Shown piece by piece: positions 1 through 5,924 of a DNA stretch of 6,755 nt. The notes under the pieces are model-generated. The model was not told the DNA's origin and searched no databases. It saw only the letters and a program-made list of their open reading frames with translations. The position numbers were made by a program, and so were the translations under genes. Each line of letters starts with the position of its first letter. Positions within the stretch are counted from its first letter, which is position 1. This DNA is from Actinocrinis sp046724665 (GTDB lineage: Bacteria > Actinomycetota > Actinomycetes > Streptomycetales > Catenulisporaceae), in contig JBKOWZ010000205.1 of assembly GCA_046724665.1 (NCBI GenBank), positions 1 through 6,755 on the forward strand, given 5' to 3'.

Positions 1-28
1 TTTGCCGCCACACCACCATCTAATACTC

Positions 29-55
29 AAAAAACACCGGGGGGTGCGCCCCCCG
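29..55 (-). terminator. Intrinsic terminator of the ABM-like gene
   Basis: Read on the minus strand, a perfect 7-bp stem (CGGGGGG / CCCCCCG, positions 38-44 and 49-55, four-base loop) is followed, after three bases, by six T residues (positions 34-29). This is a textbook Rho-independent terminator, which is unusual in high-GC actinobacteria where U-tracts are often missing. It lies 54 bases past the stop codon of the leftward gene at 109-411. A second G/C block (57-74) just upstream can form an alternative stem. Confidence 0.75.
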
Positions 56-108
56 TCCCCCGGCGGGGGCCCCCACCACCGTTTTCAGGTCTTGATGGAC
101 TGCGTGCG

Positions 109-411
109 TCAGAACTGGTCGGGGCTGTCGATGAGGGGGTAGATCGAGAACTCCGGCTCGCCCTGCACGCCGACCTCGCGCATCAGGTCCGGAATGACCG
201 GCTGGGAGTTGAAGAACTGGTGGAACGCCTCGGCGTTCTCCCACTCGTCGATCACGAGCACCTGACCGTTGTCGGCCGCGAAGTGGTGGTGCAGCGCGCC
301 GCGCGCCCGGGCCTCGTCACGCACCGCCAGCACGTCCTTCTCCCGGTTGCGAAACACCGTCTCCACGCGCTTGGGGTCCGCGTTGAACCTGCCTACGACG
401 AACACTGACAT
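109..411 (-). CDS. ABM-like dimeric alpha/beta-barrel protein
   Basis: A 100-residue protein that looks like the antibiotic biosynthesis monooxygenase (ABM) / dimeric alpha-beta-barrel superfamily. An N-terminal strand (SVFVVGRF, residues 2-9) leads into a long charged helix (about 13-37). A HHHF strand (41-44) follows, then the strand and aromatic cluster VLVIDEWENAEAFHQFF (51-67), typical of the family's central sheet and second helix. Small proteins of this fold include haem-degrading and quinol monooxygenases, but many are uncharacterised; no specific substrate can be read here. The start at 411 is preferred over an in-frame upstream one (582) because a clear Shine-Dalgarno GAGGAG lies at 417-422, five bases before the ATG, and the fold begins at this Met. 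It is divergent from the amidohydrolase and followed by an intrinsic terminator, so it is probably monocistronic. Fold fairly secure, function unknown. Confidence 0.8.
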   Translation of the reverse strand: MSVFVVGRFNADPKRVETVFRNREKDVLAVRDEARARGALHHHFAADNGQVLVIDEWENAEAFHQFFNSQPVIPDLMREVGVQGEPEFSIYPLIDSPDQF

Positions 412-686
412 GAAGTCTCCTCGTGTTGGGCCATCGTCTGGTCCAGTCCATCGCCAGGTCCGGACTGCGGCACGCCAACAGGGACCATCCGGGCGACGGG
501 TCACGGATTGAAAGTGCAGTACGCCAGGCCCGTAGAGCGCCGAGCGCAGCGAGGATGCGGAACGGGGGCGGAGAGTGGGCAAACATACGGCGTGCGGCGC
601 GTTGGCGGAGCGAAGCGGAGCCAGGCGTGTCGCGGTATCAGCCGTACGGCTGGCTTAGGCGCGGCTCCTCGGGTGAGATAGACCTC
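412..686. other. Divergent intergenic region
   Basis: This is 275 bases between the ABM-like gene (leftward) and the amidohydrolase (rightward); it should hold both promoters. Open frames cross it on both strands, but I see no domain-like sequence in them. A small A-rich island at 581-587 gives TATGTT on the minus strand, a TANNNT-type -10 without a good -35. A TTGGCG at 602-607 faces right but has no matching -10. Two related 13-mers of the form GAGCG(A/C)AGCG occur at 542-554 and 608-620. A 14-bp palindrome lies at 639-652. No promoter is convincing on either strand. Confidence 0.5.
639..652. repeat. Perfect 14-bp palindrome, possible operator
   Basis: CAGCCGTACGGCTG reads identically on both strands. 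It is centred about 41 bases upstream of the amidohydrolase ATG (687), where an operator for a dimeric repressor or activator could sit. As RNA it would have almost no loop, which favours a DNA-binding site over a hairpin. The core CGTACG is common in this GC-rich window, including within coding sequence, so chance is a real alternative. Confidence 0.35.
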
Positions 687-2411
687 ATGACGGCTGAGCA
701 GACTTTCTCTGTCTCCGGCGACCCCGCCGCGGCGCGTACCACGCTGTTGCGCAACGGTGCGATCTACACGCCAGCCGATCCGTTGGCCACCGCGATGGTG
801 GTCGAGAACGGCATGGTCGCCTGGGTCGGCACAGAGGACGCTGCGGATACGCACGCGGACTCGGTCGCTGAGGTGATCGACCTGCGCGGGGCGCTGGTGA
901 CGCCCGCGTTCGTGGACGCCCACGTCCACGCCACGTCCAACGGGCTCGCGCTCACCGGGCTCGATCTTTCCGGCTGTCCGTCGCGCGCCTCGGCCTTGGA
1001 GCGGATCGCGGCTCATGCCGCGGCGCTGCCCGTTGACGCGGTCGTCATCGGCACCGGCTGGGACGAGACCACCTGGGACCGATCCGTCCCCGACGGACAG
1101 CGGCCGCTGACAACCGCGGAGCTCGATCGCGCCGCGGGTGGGCGCAGGACGTATCTGTCGCGGGTTGACGTGCACAGCGCCGTCGTCTCCAGCGCGTTGC
1201 TTGACGCCGCACCCGAGGCGCGCACAGCGGCCGGTTACGTCGAGGACGGTCCGCTGTCCCGCGATGCTCACCACGCGGTGCGGTCCGCCGCGCTTGGTTC
1301 GATCACCCCGGCTCAGCGCGCCTCGGCACAGCGTGCAACGCTTCGCCGTGCCGCCTCACTCGGCATCGGCGCCGTGCACGAGTGCGGCGGCCCGCAGATC
1401 TCCGGCGAGGACGACTTCACCGGGCTGCTGGCGCTCGCCGCCGATCCCGGCACCGCGACGCCGTACGTGTTCGGGTACTGGGGCGAGCTGACCGACCCGG
1501 TCAAGGCCATCGAGCTCGGCGGCGTCGGCGCCGGCGGCGATCTGTTCATCGACGGCGCGATCGGCTCGCATACCGCCTGTATTCGCGAGCCCTACGCCGA
1601 CGCGGCCGAGACCGGCCTCGGCGCGGTGACCGCTACCGGGTACGCCGGAGCCGCGTATCTGACGGCCGAGCAGATCGGCAGCTTCCTGATCGCCTGCGTC
1701 GAGGCCGGGATACAGCCCGGGTTCCACGTCATCGGCGACTACGGGCTCGACCTGCTGGTCGCGGGGCTCGACCTCGCGCACGACGTGCTCGGCGAGAAGC
1801 GGGTGCGCTCCGCGCGGGTGCGCGCCGAGCATGCCGAGCTGCCGGACCACGAGCACATCAAGAAGTTCGTGCACCACGGCGTGATCGTCTCCGCGCAGCC
1901 CGGCTTCGACGCCGCGTGGGGCGGCCCCGACGGCATGTACGTCCAGCGCCTCGGGCCCGGCCGCGCGCTCGGCATGAACCCCTTCGCCGCGCTGGCCGCC
2001 GCCGGGGTCGTCCTCGCGTTCGGCTCGGACGCGCCGGTGATCCCGCTCGGCCCGTGGGAGGCGGTACGCGCCGCGGCCTTCCATCACACCCCGGCGTCGC
2101 GAATGACCGTACGCGCCGCGTTCGCCGCGCACACGTGCGGGGGCTGGCGCGCGCTCGATCCGAAGACGCCCGGCGTGCCCGCTGACGAAACCGGCGCGCT
2201 GCTGCCCGGCGCCCCGGCGACGTACGCGGTGTGGGAGGTCGGCGACCTGGTCGGGCAGATGCCGCAGTCGCAGGCCGGGGGCGGGTCGGTGGGGGAGGGC
2301 GCGGGTGTGCGCGGGTTGCCGGACCTCACGCCCGGCGTCGAACCGCCGCGCTGCCTGCGTACTGCGGTACGCGGCCTGCCCGTCCACGACCTGCTGCCAG
2401 ACCGTGCGTGA
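687..2411 (+). CDS. YtcJ-like metal-dependent amidohydrolase
   Basis: A 574-residue member of the amidohydrolase superfamily, YtcJ / amidohydrolase-3 type. An N-terminal beta-sandwich half (about 18-72, with LLRNGAIYT and MVAWVG) is followed by the barrel with its first metal motif HVH at 79-81. Next come the DGxxGSHTA loop (289-297), a metal-binding His in FHVIGD (H347), a second in RAEH (H382), and the catalytic Asp of GSDAPV (D448). All core ligands appear intact and the length is normal. The family hydrolyses C-N bonds of amides, formamides or cyclic ureas; the substrate cannot be inferred. ATG 687 is chosen because family homology starts about 18 residues in and GGGTGAGA (671-678) can serve as Shine-Dalgarno; the reading frame stays open further upstream but looks non-coding. 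No signal peptide, so probably cytoplasmic. It is 69 bases upstream of lnt, which has its own promoter-like sequence, so linkage to lnt may be positional only. Confidence 0.88.
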   Translation: MTAEQTFSVSGDPAAARTTLLRNGAIYTPADPLATAMVVENGMVAWVGTEDAADTHADSVAEVIDLRGALVTPAFVDAHVHATSNGLALTGLDLSGCPSRASALERIAAHAAALPVDAVVIGTGWDETTWDRSVPDGQRPLTTAELDRAAGGRRTYLSRVDVHSAVVSSALLDAAPEARTAAGYVEDGPLSRDAHHAVRSAALGSITPAQRASAQRATLRRAASLGIGAVHECGGPQISGEDDFTGLLALAADPGTATPYVFGYWGELTDPVKAIELGGVGAGGDLFIDGAIGSHTACIREPYADAAETGLGAVTATGYAGAAYLTAEQIGSFLIACVEAGIQPGFHVIGDYGLDLLVAGLDLAHDVLGEKRVRSARVRAEHAELPDHEHIKKFVHHGVIVSAQPGFDAAWGGPDGMYVQRLGPGRALGMNPFAALAAAGVVLAFGSDAPVIPLGPWEAVRAAAFHHTPASRMTVRAAFAAHTCGGWRALDPKTPGVPADETGALLPGAPATYAVWEVGDLVGQMPQSQAGGGSVGEGAGVRGLPDLTPGVEPPRCLRTAVRGLPVHDLLPDRA

Positions 2412-2464
2412 GGTGCGCGTCAGCGAGCCGGAATGAGCCACAACCTGGCCGGTTAGCGGCCGAA

Positions 2465-2480
2465 TGTATAGTTTTGCAGG
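2465..2480 (+). promoter_or_regulatory. Near-leaderless promoter of lnt-ppm1
   Basis: In an otherwise GC-rich gap, TGTATAGTTTTG (2465-2476) contains the -10-like hexamer TATAGT at 2467-2472, which fits the actinobacterial TANNNT pattern and is preceded by TG. A transcript starting 7-9 bases downstream would begin at about 2479-2481, on the GTG start itself, so the mRNA would be leaderless or have only about 15 bases before an alternative GTG at 2496. There is no convincing -35; a 5-bp stem (GGCCG 2447-2451 / CGGCC 2457-2461) covers that region and could be an operator. Assigned from pattern only. Confidence 0.5.
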
Positions 2481-4304
2481 GTGGAGACCCTGCCGGTGTC
2501 GATCGAGCGCCCTGACGAGCCGTCCCAGGCGCCGGATCCCGCTTCCAGCCCACCGCCACCGCGACGCAGAACGCTGCGATCCCTGCTCTCGCGCCGCCGG
2601 TTGCGGACAGCCCGCCCCCGCAGGCCCCGGTTGCGCCGTCCACGTCCCGGCGTGCACTGGATCCCGCAGCTCTCCGCCGCCGTGTCCGGGCTGCTGCTGG
2701 TCGCCGCCTTCCCGCCGATCGGCTGGTGGTGGCTGGCCCCGCCGAGCGTCGCCGGCTTCACCCTCAGCGCACGGGCCGCCGCCGCGACGCGCGCTCGGCG
2801 CGGCCTGCGCCGACCGGCCGTCGCCGCGGCCTGGGCCGGGTTCTGGTTCGGCCTCGGATTCTGCTTCTTCTCGTTCAAGTGGCTCACCACCGTCGGCACC
2901 CACGCCTGGATCATCCTCAGCATCGTCGAGGCGCTGTACTTCATGCCGCTCGGCGCGGCGACCGCGGCGGTCGGCCGGTTGCGCGGCGCCGTGCTGTGGC
3001 AGGCGCTGCTGTGGGTCGCCGAGGAGGCGTTGCGCGGCCGCTGGCCGCTGCACGGCCTGTCCTGGGGACGGCTCGCCTTCAGCCAGAGCCACACCGTGTT
3101 CACGCCCCTGGCCGCGCTCGGCGGCGCACCGTTGGTCAGTTTCGCCACGGCGCTGACCGGTACGGCGCTGGCCGGCGTGTTGTTGATGTCGTATCGGGCG
3201 ACGCCGGGTGTGCGGCTTCGCGTCGGTGGAGGGTCAGGCGTCGGACGGTTCGCCTGGTTCGCGGTGTTCGGCTGGGTGTTGCTGGCCGTCGCGGTCCCGA
3301 CGGTCGGCCTGCTCGTGCCGTTGCAGACCACTGCCGGCAAGCCGATCCAGCTCGCCGCGATCCAGGGCAACGTGCCGCGCACCGGGCTCGACGCGTACGG
3401 CCAGGCCTCCGCCGTTCTGGACAACCACATCGCGGTCACCGAGCAGTACGCCGCGCAGATCGCCGCGGGCAAGAGCCCGCAACCGGCCGCGGTCTTCTGG
3501 CCCGAGGACTCCGACGACGTCGATCCGTATCAGGACCCGGTCGCGTACGCGAAGCTCATGGAGGCGGCCAAGGCGGTCCACGCCCCGATCCTGGTCGGCG
3601 CGATCATCGAGGCGGGGCCGACGCAGGCCCGCAACGAGGGCATCGTCTGGGATCCGGCCACCGGCCCGGGGCAGAGCTACGTCAAGCGGCACCTCGTCCC
3701 GTTCGGCGAGTACATCCCCTACCGCTCGATCCTGACCAAATACATCTCAGAGCTCTCACGCGTCCCGCGCGACTACATCTCGGGCAGCGCCCCGGGCGTG
3801 CTCACCGTCGGCGGCGTGCACGTCGCCGACGTCATCTGCTTCGAGGTCGCGTACGACGACATGGTGCACGAGGCGGTGCGCTCCGACACCGGCGTGATCG
3901 TCGTGCAGACCAACAACGCCACCTACGGCTGGAGCGGCCAGCCCGAGCAGCAGCTGGCGATCACCCAGCTGCGCGCGGTCGAGCACGGCCGGCCGGTGAT
4001 GATCGCCGCGACCAGCGGCATCTCCGGCTACATCACCGCGGACGGCAATGTGCGGCAGGAGACCGCGCAGTTCACGCCCGCGATCGTCGCCGCCGAGGTC
4101 ACCCCGCGCACCGGCCTGACCCTGGCCGACCGGCTCGGCGGCTGGCCGGAGGCGGCCATGGCCGCCGCGGCGCTGGTCGCCTGGGCCGCGGCCGTGCGCC
4201 CGGGCCGCCGCACAACCGCGGCACCGGACTCCGGTAGCCTGGCCGCGGCCCTGAGCCCCAGCTCCACGAGTCAGACGTCATCAGCAAGGAAGGCCCGTAC
4301 GTGA
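2481..4304 (+). CDS. lnt: Apolipoprotein N-acyltransferase
   Basis: A 607-residue Lnt that transfers an acyl chain from phospholipid to the N-terminal cysteine of lipoproteins at the outer face of the cytoplasmic membrane. A Pro/Arg-rich cytoplasmic segment (1-57, fifteen Arg between 28 and 55) precedes membrane segments at about 62-96, 113-135, 142-165, 170-182, 208-236 and 258-280. The nitrilase-fold domain spans about 288-545. The catalytic triad is intact: E342 in FWPED, K402 in YVKRHLVPFGEY and C453 in VICFE, spaced 60 and 51 residues apart against 68 and 52 in E. coli (E267-K335-C387). A last membrane helix is at about 555-571. The start is uncertain: GTG 2481 suits a leaderless mRNA, whereas in-frame GTG 2496 has GGAG (2483-2486) nine bases upstream. 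The 3' end overlaps ppm1 by four bases. Lnt and Ppm1 are fused in M. tuberculosis Rv2051c; here they are separate proteins. Confidence 0.95.
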   Translation: METLPVSIERPDEPSQAPDPASSPPPPRRRTLRSLLSRRRLRTARPRRPRLRRPRPGVHWIPQLSAAVSGLLLVAAFPPIGWWWLAPPSVAGFTLSARAAAATRARRGLRRPAVAAAWAGFWFGLGFCFFSFKWLTTVGTHAWIILSIVEALYFMPLGAATAAVGRLRGAVLWQALLWVAEEALRGRWPLHGLSWGRLAFSQSHTVFTPLAALGGAPLVSFATALTGTALAGVLLMSYRATPGVRLRVGGGSGVGRFAWFAVFGWVLLAVAVPTVGLLVPLQTTAGKPIQLAAIQGNVPRTGLDAYGQASAVLDNHIAVTEQYAAQIAAGKSPQPAAVFWPEDSDDVDPYQDPVAYAKLMEAAKAVHAPILVGAIIEAGPTQARNEGIVWDPATGPGQSYVKRHLVPFGEYIPYRSILTKYISELSRVPRDYISGSAPGVLTVGGVHVADVICFEVAYDDMVHEAVRSDTGVIVVQTNNATYGWSGQPEQQLAITQLRAVEHGRPVMIAATSGISGYITADGNVRQETAQFTPAIVAAEVTPRTGLTLADRLGGWPEAAMAAAALVAWAAAVRPGRRTTAAPDSGSLAAALSPSSTSQTSSARKART

Positions 4305-5098
4305 CCGCCCCGACCAGCCCGGACGATGGCGCGAGCGGCGCCGCCGCGCTCGCCCCGGTCCTCGTGATCATCCCGACCTACAACGAGTCGGAGAACCTGG
4401 AGCGGATCGTCACCCGGCTGCACGAGTACAACCCCGAGGTGCACGTCCTCGTCGCCGACGACAACAGCCCCGACGGCACCGGCGAGATCGCGGACAAGCT
4501 GGCCGCCGCGGACCAGCGGATCCGGGTGCTGCACCGCAAGGGCAAGGAGGGACTCGGCGCGGCCTACCTCGCCGGGTTCGCCTGGGGCCTGGAGGCCGGC
4601 TACGCGGTCATCGTCGAGATGGACGCCGACGGCTCGCACCGCCCGCAGGACCTGCCCAAGCTGCTCGCCGCGCTGCGCGAGCAGAACGCCGACCTGGTGA
4701 TCGGCTCCCGCTGGGTCAAGGGCGGCAGCGTGGTCAACTGGCCGACCTCCCGCGAGATCCTCTCGCGCGGCGGCAACCTCTACGTGCGCCTGGCCACCGG
4801 CATGCGGCTGCGCGACGCGACCGGCGGCTTCCGCGCCTTCCGCCGGGCGACGCTCGAGGGAATGGGGCTCGGCGACGTCGAGTCGGCCGGCTACTGCTTC
4901 CAGGTGGACATGGCCCGCCGCGCGGTCCAGTCCGGCTTCAAGGTCGTCGAGGTCCCGATCACCTTCGTCGAGCGCGAGTTCGGCGTCTCGAAGATGTCCG
5001 GCAACATCGTCTTCGAGGCGCTGTGGCGCAGCACGGTCTGGGGATTCCAGGACCGTACGGCCAAGCTCACCGGTCGGGGTCGCAAGAACGGCCGTTAA
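4301..5098 (+). CDS. ppm1: Polyprenol monophosphomannose synthase
   Basis: A 265-residue GT2-family glycosyltransferase of the dolichol-phosphate-mannose synthase type. It transfers mannose from GDP-mannose to polyprenyl phosphate on the cytoplasmic side; the product donates mannose outside the membrane for protein O-mannosylation and, in some actinobacteria, lipoglycans. Visible motifs are VIIPTYNESENL near residues 22-33 (nucleotide-sugar strand), ADDNSPDGT (52-60), the metal-binding MDADGSH (107-113), GSRWVKGGSV (about 140-149), DATGGFRAF (about 172-180) and EREFGVSKMSG near the end, all typical of DPM synthases. No transmembrane anchor follows, so it probably relies on Lnt, as in mycobacteria. 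Its GTG start overlaps the lnt stop as GTGA, and AAGGAAGG (4286-4293) lies seven bases upstream within lnt, so translation is likely coupled. Length matches the Ppm1 half of the M. tuberculosis fusion protein. Confidence 0.95.
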   Translation: MTAPTSPDDGASGAAALAPVLVIIPTYNESENLERIVTRLHEYNPEVHVLVADDNSPDGTGEIADKLAAADQRIRVLHRKGKEGLGAAYLAGFAWGLEAGYAVIVEMDADGSHRPQDLPKLLAALREQNADLVIGSRWVKGGSVVNWPTSREILSRGGNLYVRLATGMRLRDATGGFRAFRRATLEGMGLGDVESAGYCFQVDMARRAVQSGFKVVEVPITFVEREFGVSKMSGNIVFEALWRSTVWGFQDRTAKLTGRGRKNGR

Positions 5099-5114
5099 GC
5101 AGCAGCGCGCAGCG

Positions 5115-5143
5115 GAACGGCCGCCCACTCGGGGCGGCCGTTC
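5115..5143. terminator. Strong hairpin between convergent ppm1 and rbpA
   Basis: A perfect 12-bp stem, GAACGGCCGCCC (5115-5126) with GGGCGGCCGTTC (5132-5143) and a five-base loop, starts 16 bases past the ppm1 stop. No T-run follows on either strand, as is usual for actinobacterial terminators. It lies between two convergent genes and can form in both transcripts, so a bidirectional terminator is the simplest reading. A 9-base copy of its left arm (5086-5094) at the ppm1 stop could pair with the right arm instead. Confidence 0.7.
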
Positions 5144-5194
5144 GGACGGCTGAGTCGGGACTGATCGTGTGCCGGTCGGCTGCTCGGCCAGTAC

Positions 5195-5208
5195 CTCGGG
5201 TGCCCGAG
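5195..5208 (-). terminator. Small hairpin abutting the rbpA stop codon
   Basis: CTCGGG (5195-5200) and CCCGAG (5203-5208) form a perfect inverted repeat directly adjoining the rbpA TAG. A realistic RNA hairpin has a 5-bp stem and four-base loop. It has no U-tract, so it may only protect the mRNA 3' end or slow polymerase ahead of the larger hairpin at 5115-5143. Confidence 0.35.
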
Positions 5209-5799
5209 CTAGTTGGTCGCGGCGGCCTTGCCGACGGCGGGCTTCTTGGCCTGCTTGACCGGCCGGGCCGCCGACTTGCCGGTCGGCGACTTGGACGCCG
5301 CCGCGGGCTTCGCGGTCGCGCTCTTCTTCGTCGGCGCGGCCCTCGTCGAAGCGCTCTTCGCCGGGGCTGCGCTCGCTGTCGTGGGGCGCACCGCAGCCGG
5401 GGTCCCAGTCGCCGCGTCTACCAGCCCCTTCGGCTCGCTGCGCAGCCCGGCGGCCGCGGCGTGCCTGATCCCGCCGGTCCGCAGCACCTCGAGGCGCTCG
5501 GCCAGCACCTCCTCGAGGTCCGCCACCGTGCGGCGCTCGAGCAGCATGTCCCAGTGGGTACGGCTCGGCTTGCCCGGCTTCTCCTGCGGCGCCTCGCCGT
5601 CCACCCGCACCGCCTGCGCGCCGCAGATGCGGCACTCCCAGGTCGCCGGCACCTCGGCCTCCGCCGCGAACGGGATTTCGAACCGGTGCCCGTTCGGGCA
5701 GCCGTACGCCACGTCCTGCCGGGGCGCCAGATCTATACCGCTGTCGGTTTCGTAGCTGGTCGCGCCGAGCCGCGTGCCGCGCAGCGCTCGCTCGCTCAT
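5209..5799 (-). CDS. rbpA: RNA polymerase-binding protein RbpA, extended tail
   Basis: RbpA binds the principal sigma factor and core RNA polymerase and stabilises the open promoter complex. The N-terminal tail (1-28) with SERALRGTRLGATSYETD and GIDLAPRQ is family-typical. The zinc-binding core has C34, H38, C56 and C59, the same positions as in S. coelicolor RbpA. A basic linker (about 74-80, KPGKPSR) leads to the sigma-interaction helix THWDMLLERRT...LEEVLAERLEVLR (81-107). Known RbpAs end soon after this (111 residues in M. tuberculosis, 124 in S. coelicolor). This one continues to 196: residues 129-196 are rich in Ala, Lys, Ser, Thr and Pro, with thirteen Lys/Arg and no Asp or Glu, like a histone H1 tail. 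The ATG has AGGAGG (5810-5815) ten bases upstream. A SigR-like promoter lies about 70 bases upstream, matching the thiol-stress control known in S. coelicolor. It is convergent with ppm1. Confidence 0.97.
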   Translation of the reverse strand: MSERALRGTRLGATSYETDSGIDLAPRQDVAYGCPNGHRFEIPFAAEAEVPATWECRICGAQAVRVDGEAPQEKPGKPSRTHWDMLLERRTVADLEEVLAERLEVLRTGGIRHAAAAGLRSEPKGLVDAATGTPAAVRPTTASAAPAKSASTRAAPTKKSATAKPAAASKSPTGKSAARPVKQAKKPAVGKAAATN

Positions 5800-5868
5800 C
5801 GTCCCGTTTCCTCCTGCCGCGCCGCGCGCGCGATGGCGCCCGCCGCATCCGTCCGTCCGTGTGAGCTA

Positions 5869-5897
5869 AACGTCTCGGGGCGCCGCCTTGTTCCCCC
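5869..5897 (-). promoter_or_regulatory. SigR/SigH-type promoter of rbpA
   Basis: On the minus strand, GGGGGAAC (5897-5890) is followed by exactly 18 bases and then GTT (5871-5869), with CGTTT around it. The established SigR consensus in Streptomyces is GGAAT-N18-GTT; only the last -35 base (C instead of T) differs. Transcription would start near 5862, giving an rbpA leader of about 62 bases. rbpA is a known SigR target in S. coelicolor, which supports the assignment. Redox control of this copy is inferred. Confidence 0.7.
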
Positions 5898-5924
5898 GCA
5901 GGTGCCGCAACGCGCAGCGAACCG

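Noticed and set aside
49..74. G-quadruplex on the minus strand
   Set aside because: Only three separate G runs are present, and each faces a complementary C run that would pair with it; a hairpin terminator with a U-tract explains the region better.
542..620. Two GAGCG(A/C)AGCG motifs as a repeat family or mobile-element remnant
   Set aside because: The copies are short, imperfect and only two; there are no terminal inverted repeats, target duplications or transposase fragments.
423..686. An 88-codon N-terminal extension of the amidohydrolase
   Set aside because: The frame is open upstream, but the sequence has no domain-like pattern and overlaps the Shine-Dalgarno region of the divergent gene. 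Family homology begins just after ATG 687.
1356..3092. A 578-codon minus-strand open frame across the amidohydrolase and lnt
   Set aside because: It is antisense to two confidently identified genes and crosses their intergenic gap; the product is Arg/Gly/Ala-rich with no recognisable motif.
2726..4237. A 503-codon plus-strand frame inside lnt
   Set aside because: It is the alternate frame of lnt, Arg-rich, without motifs; lnt itself has its full catalytic triad in the other frame.
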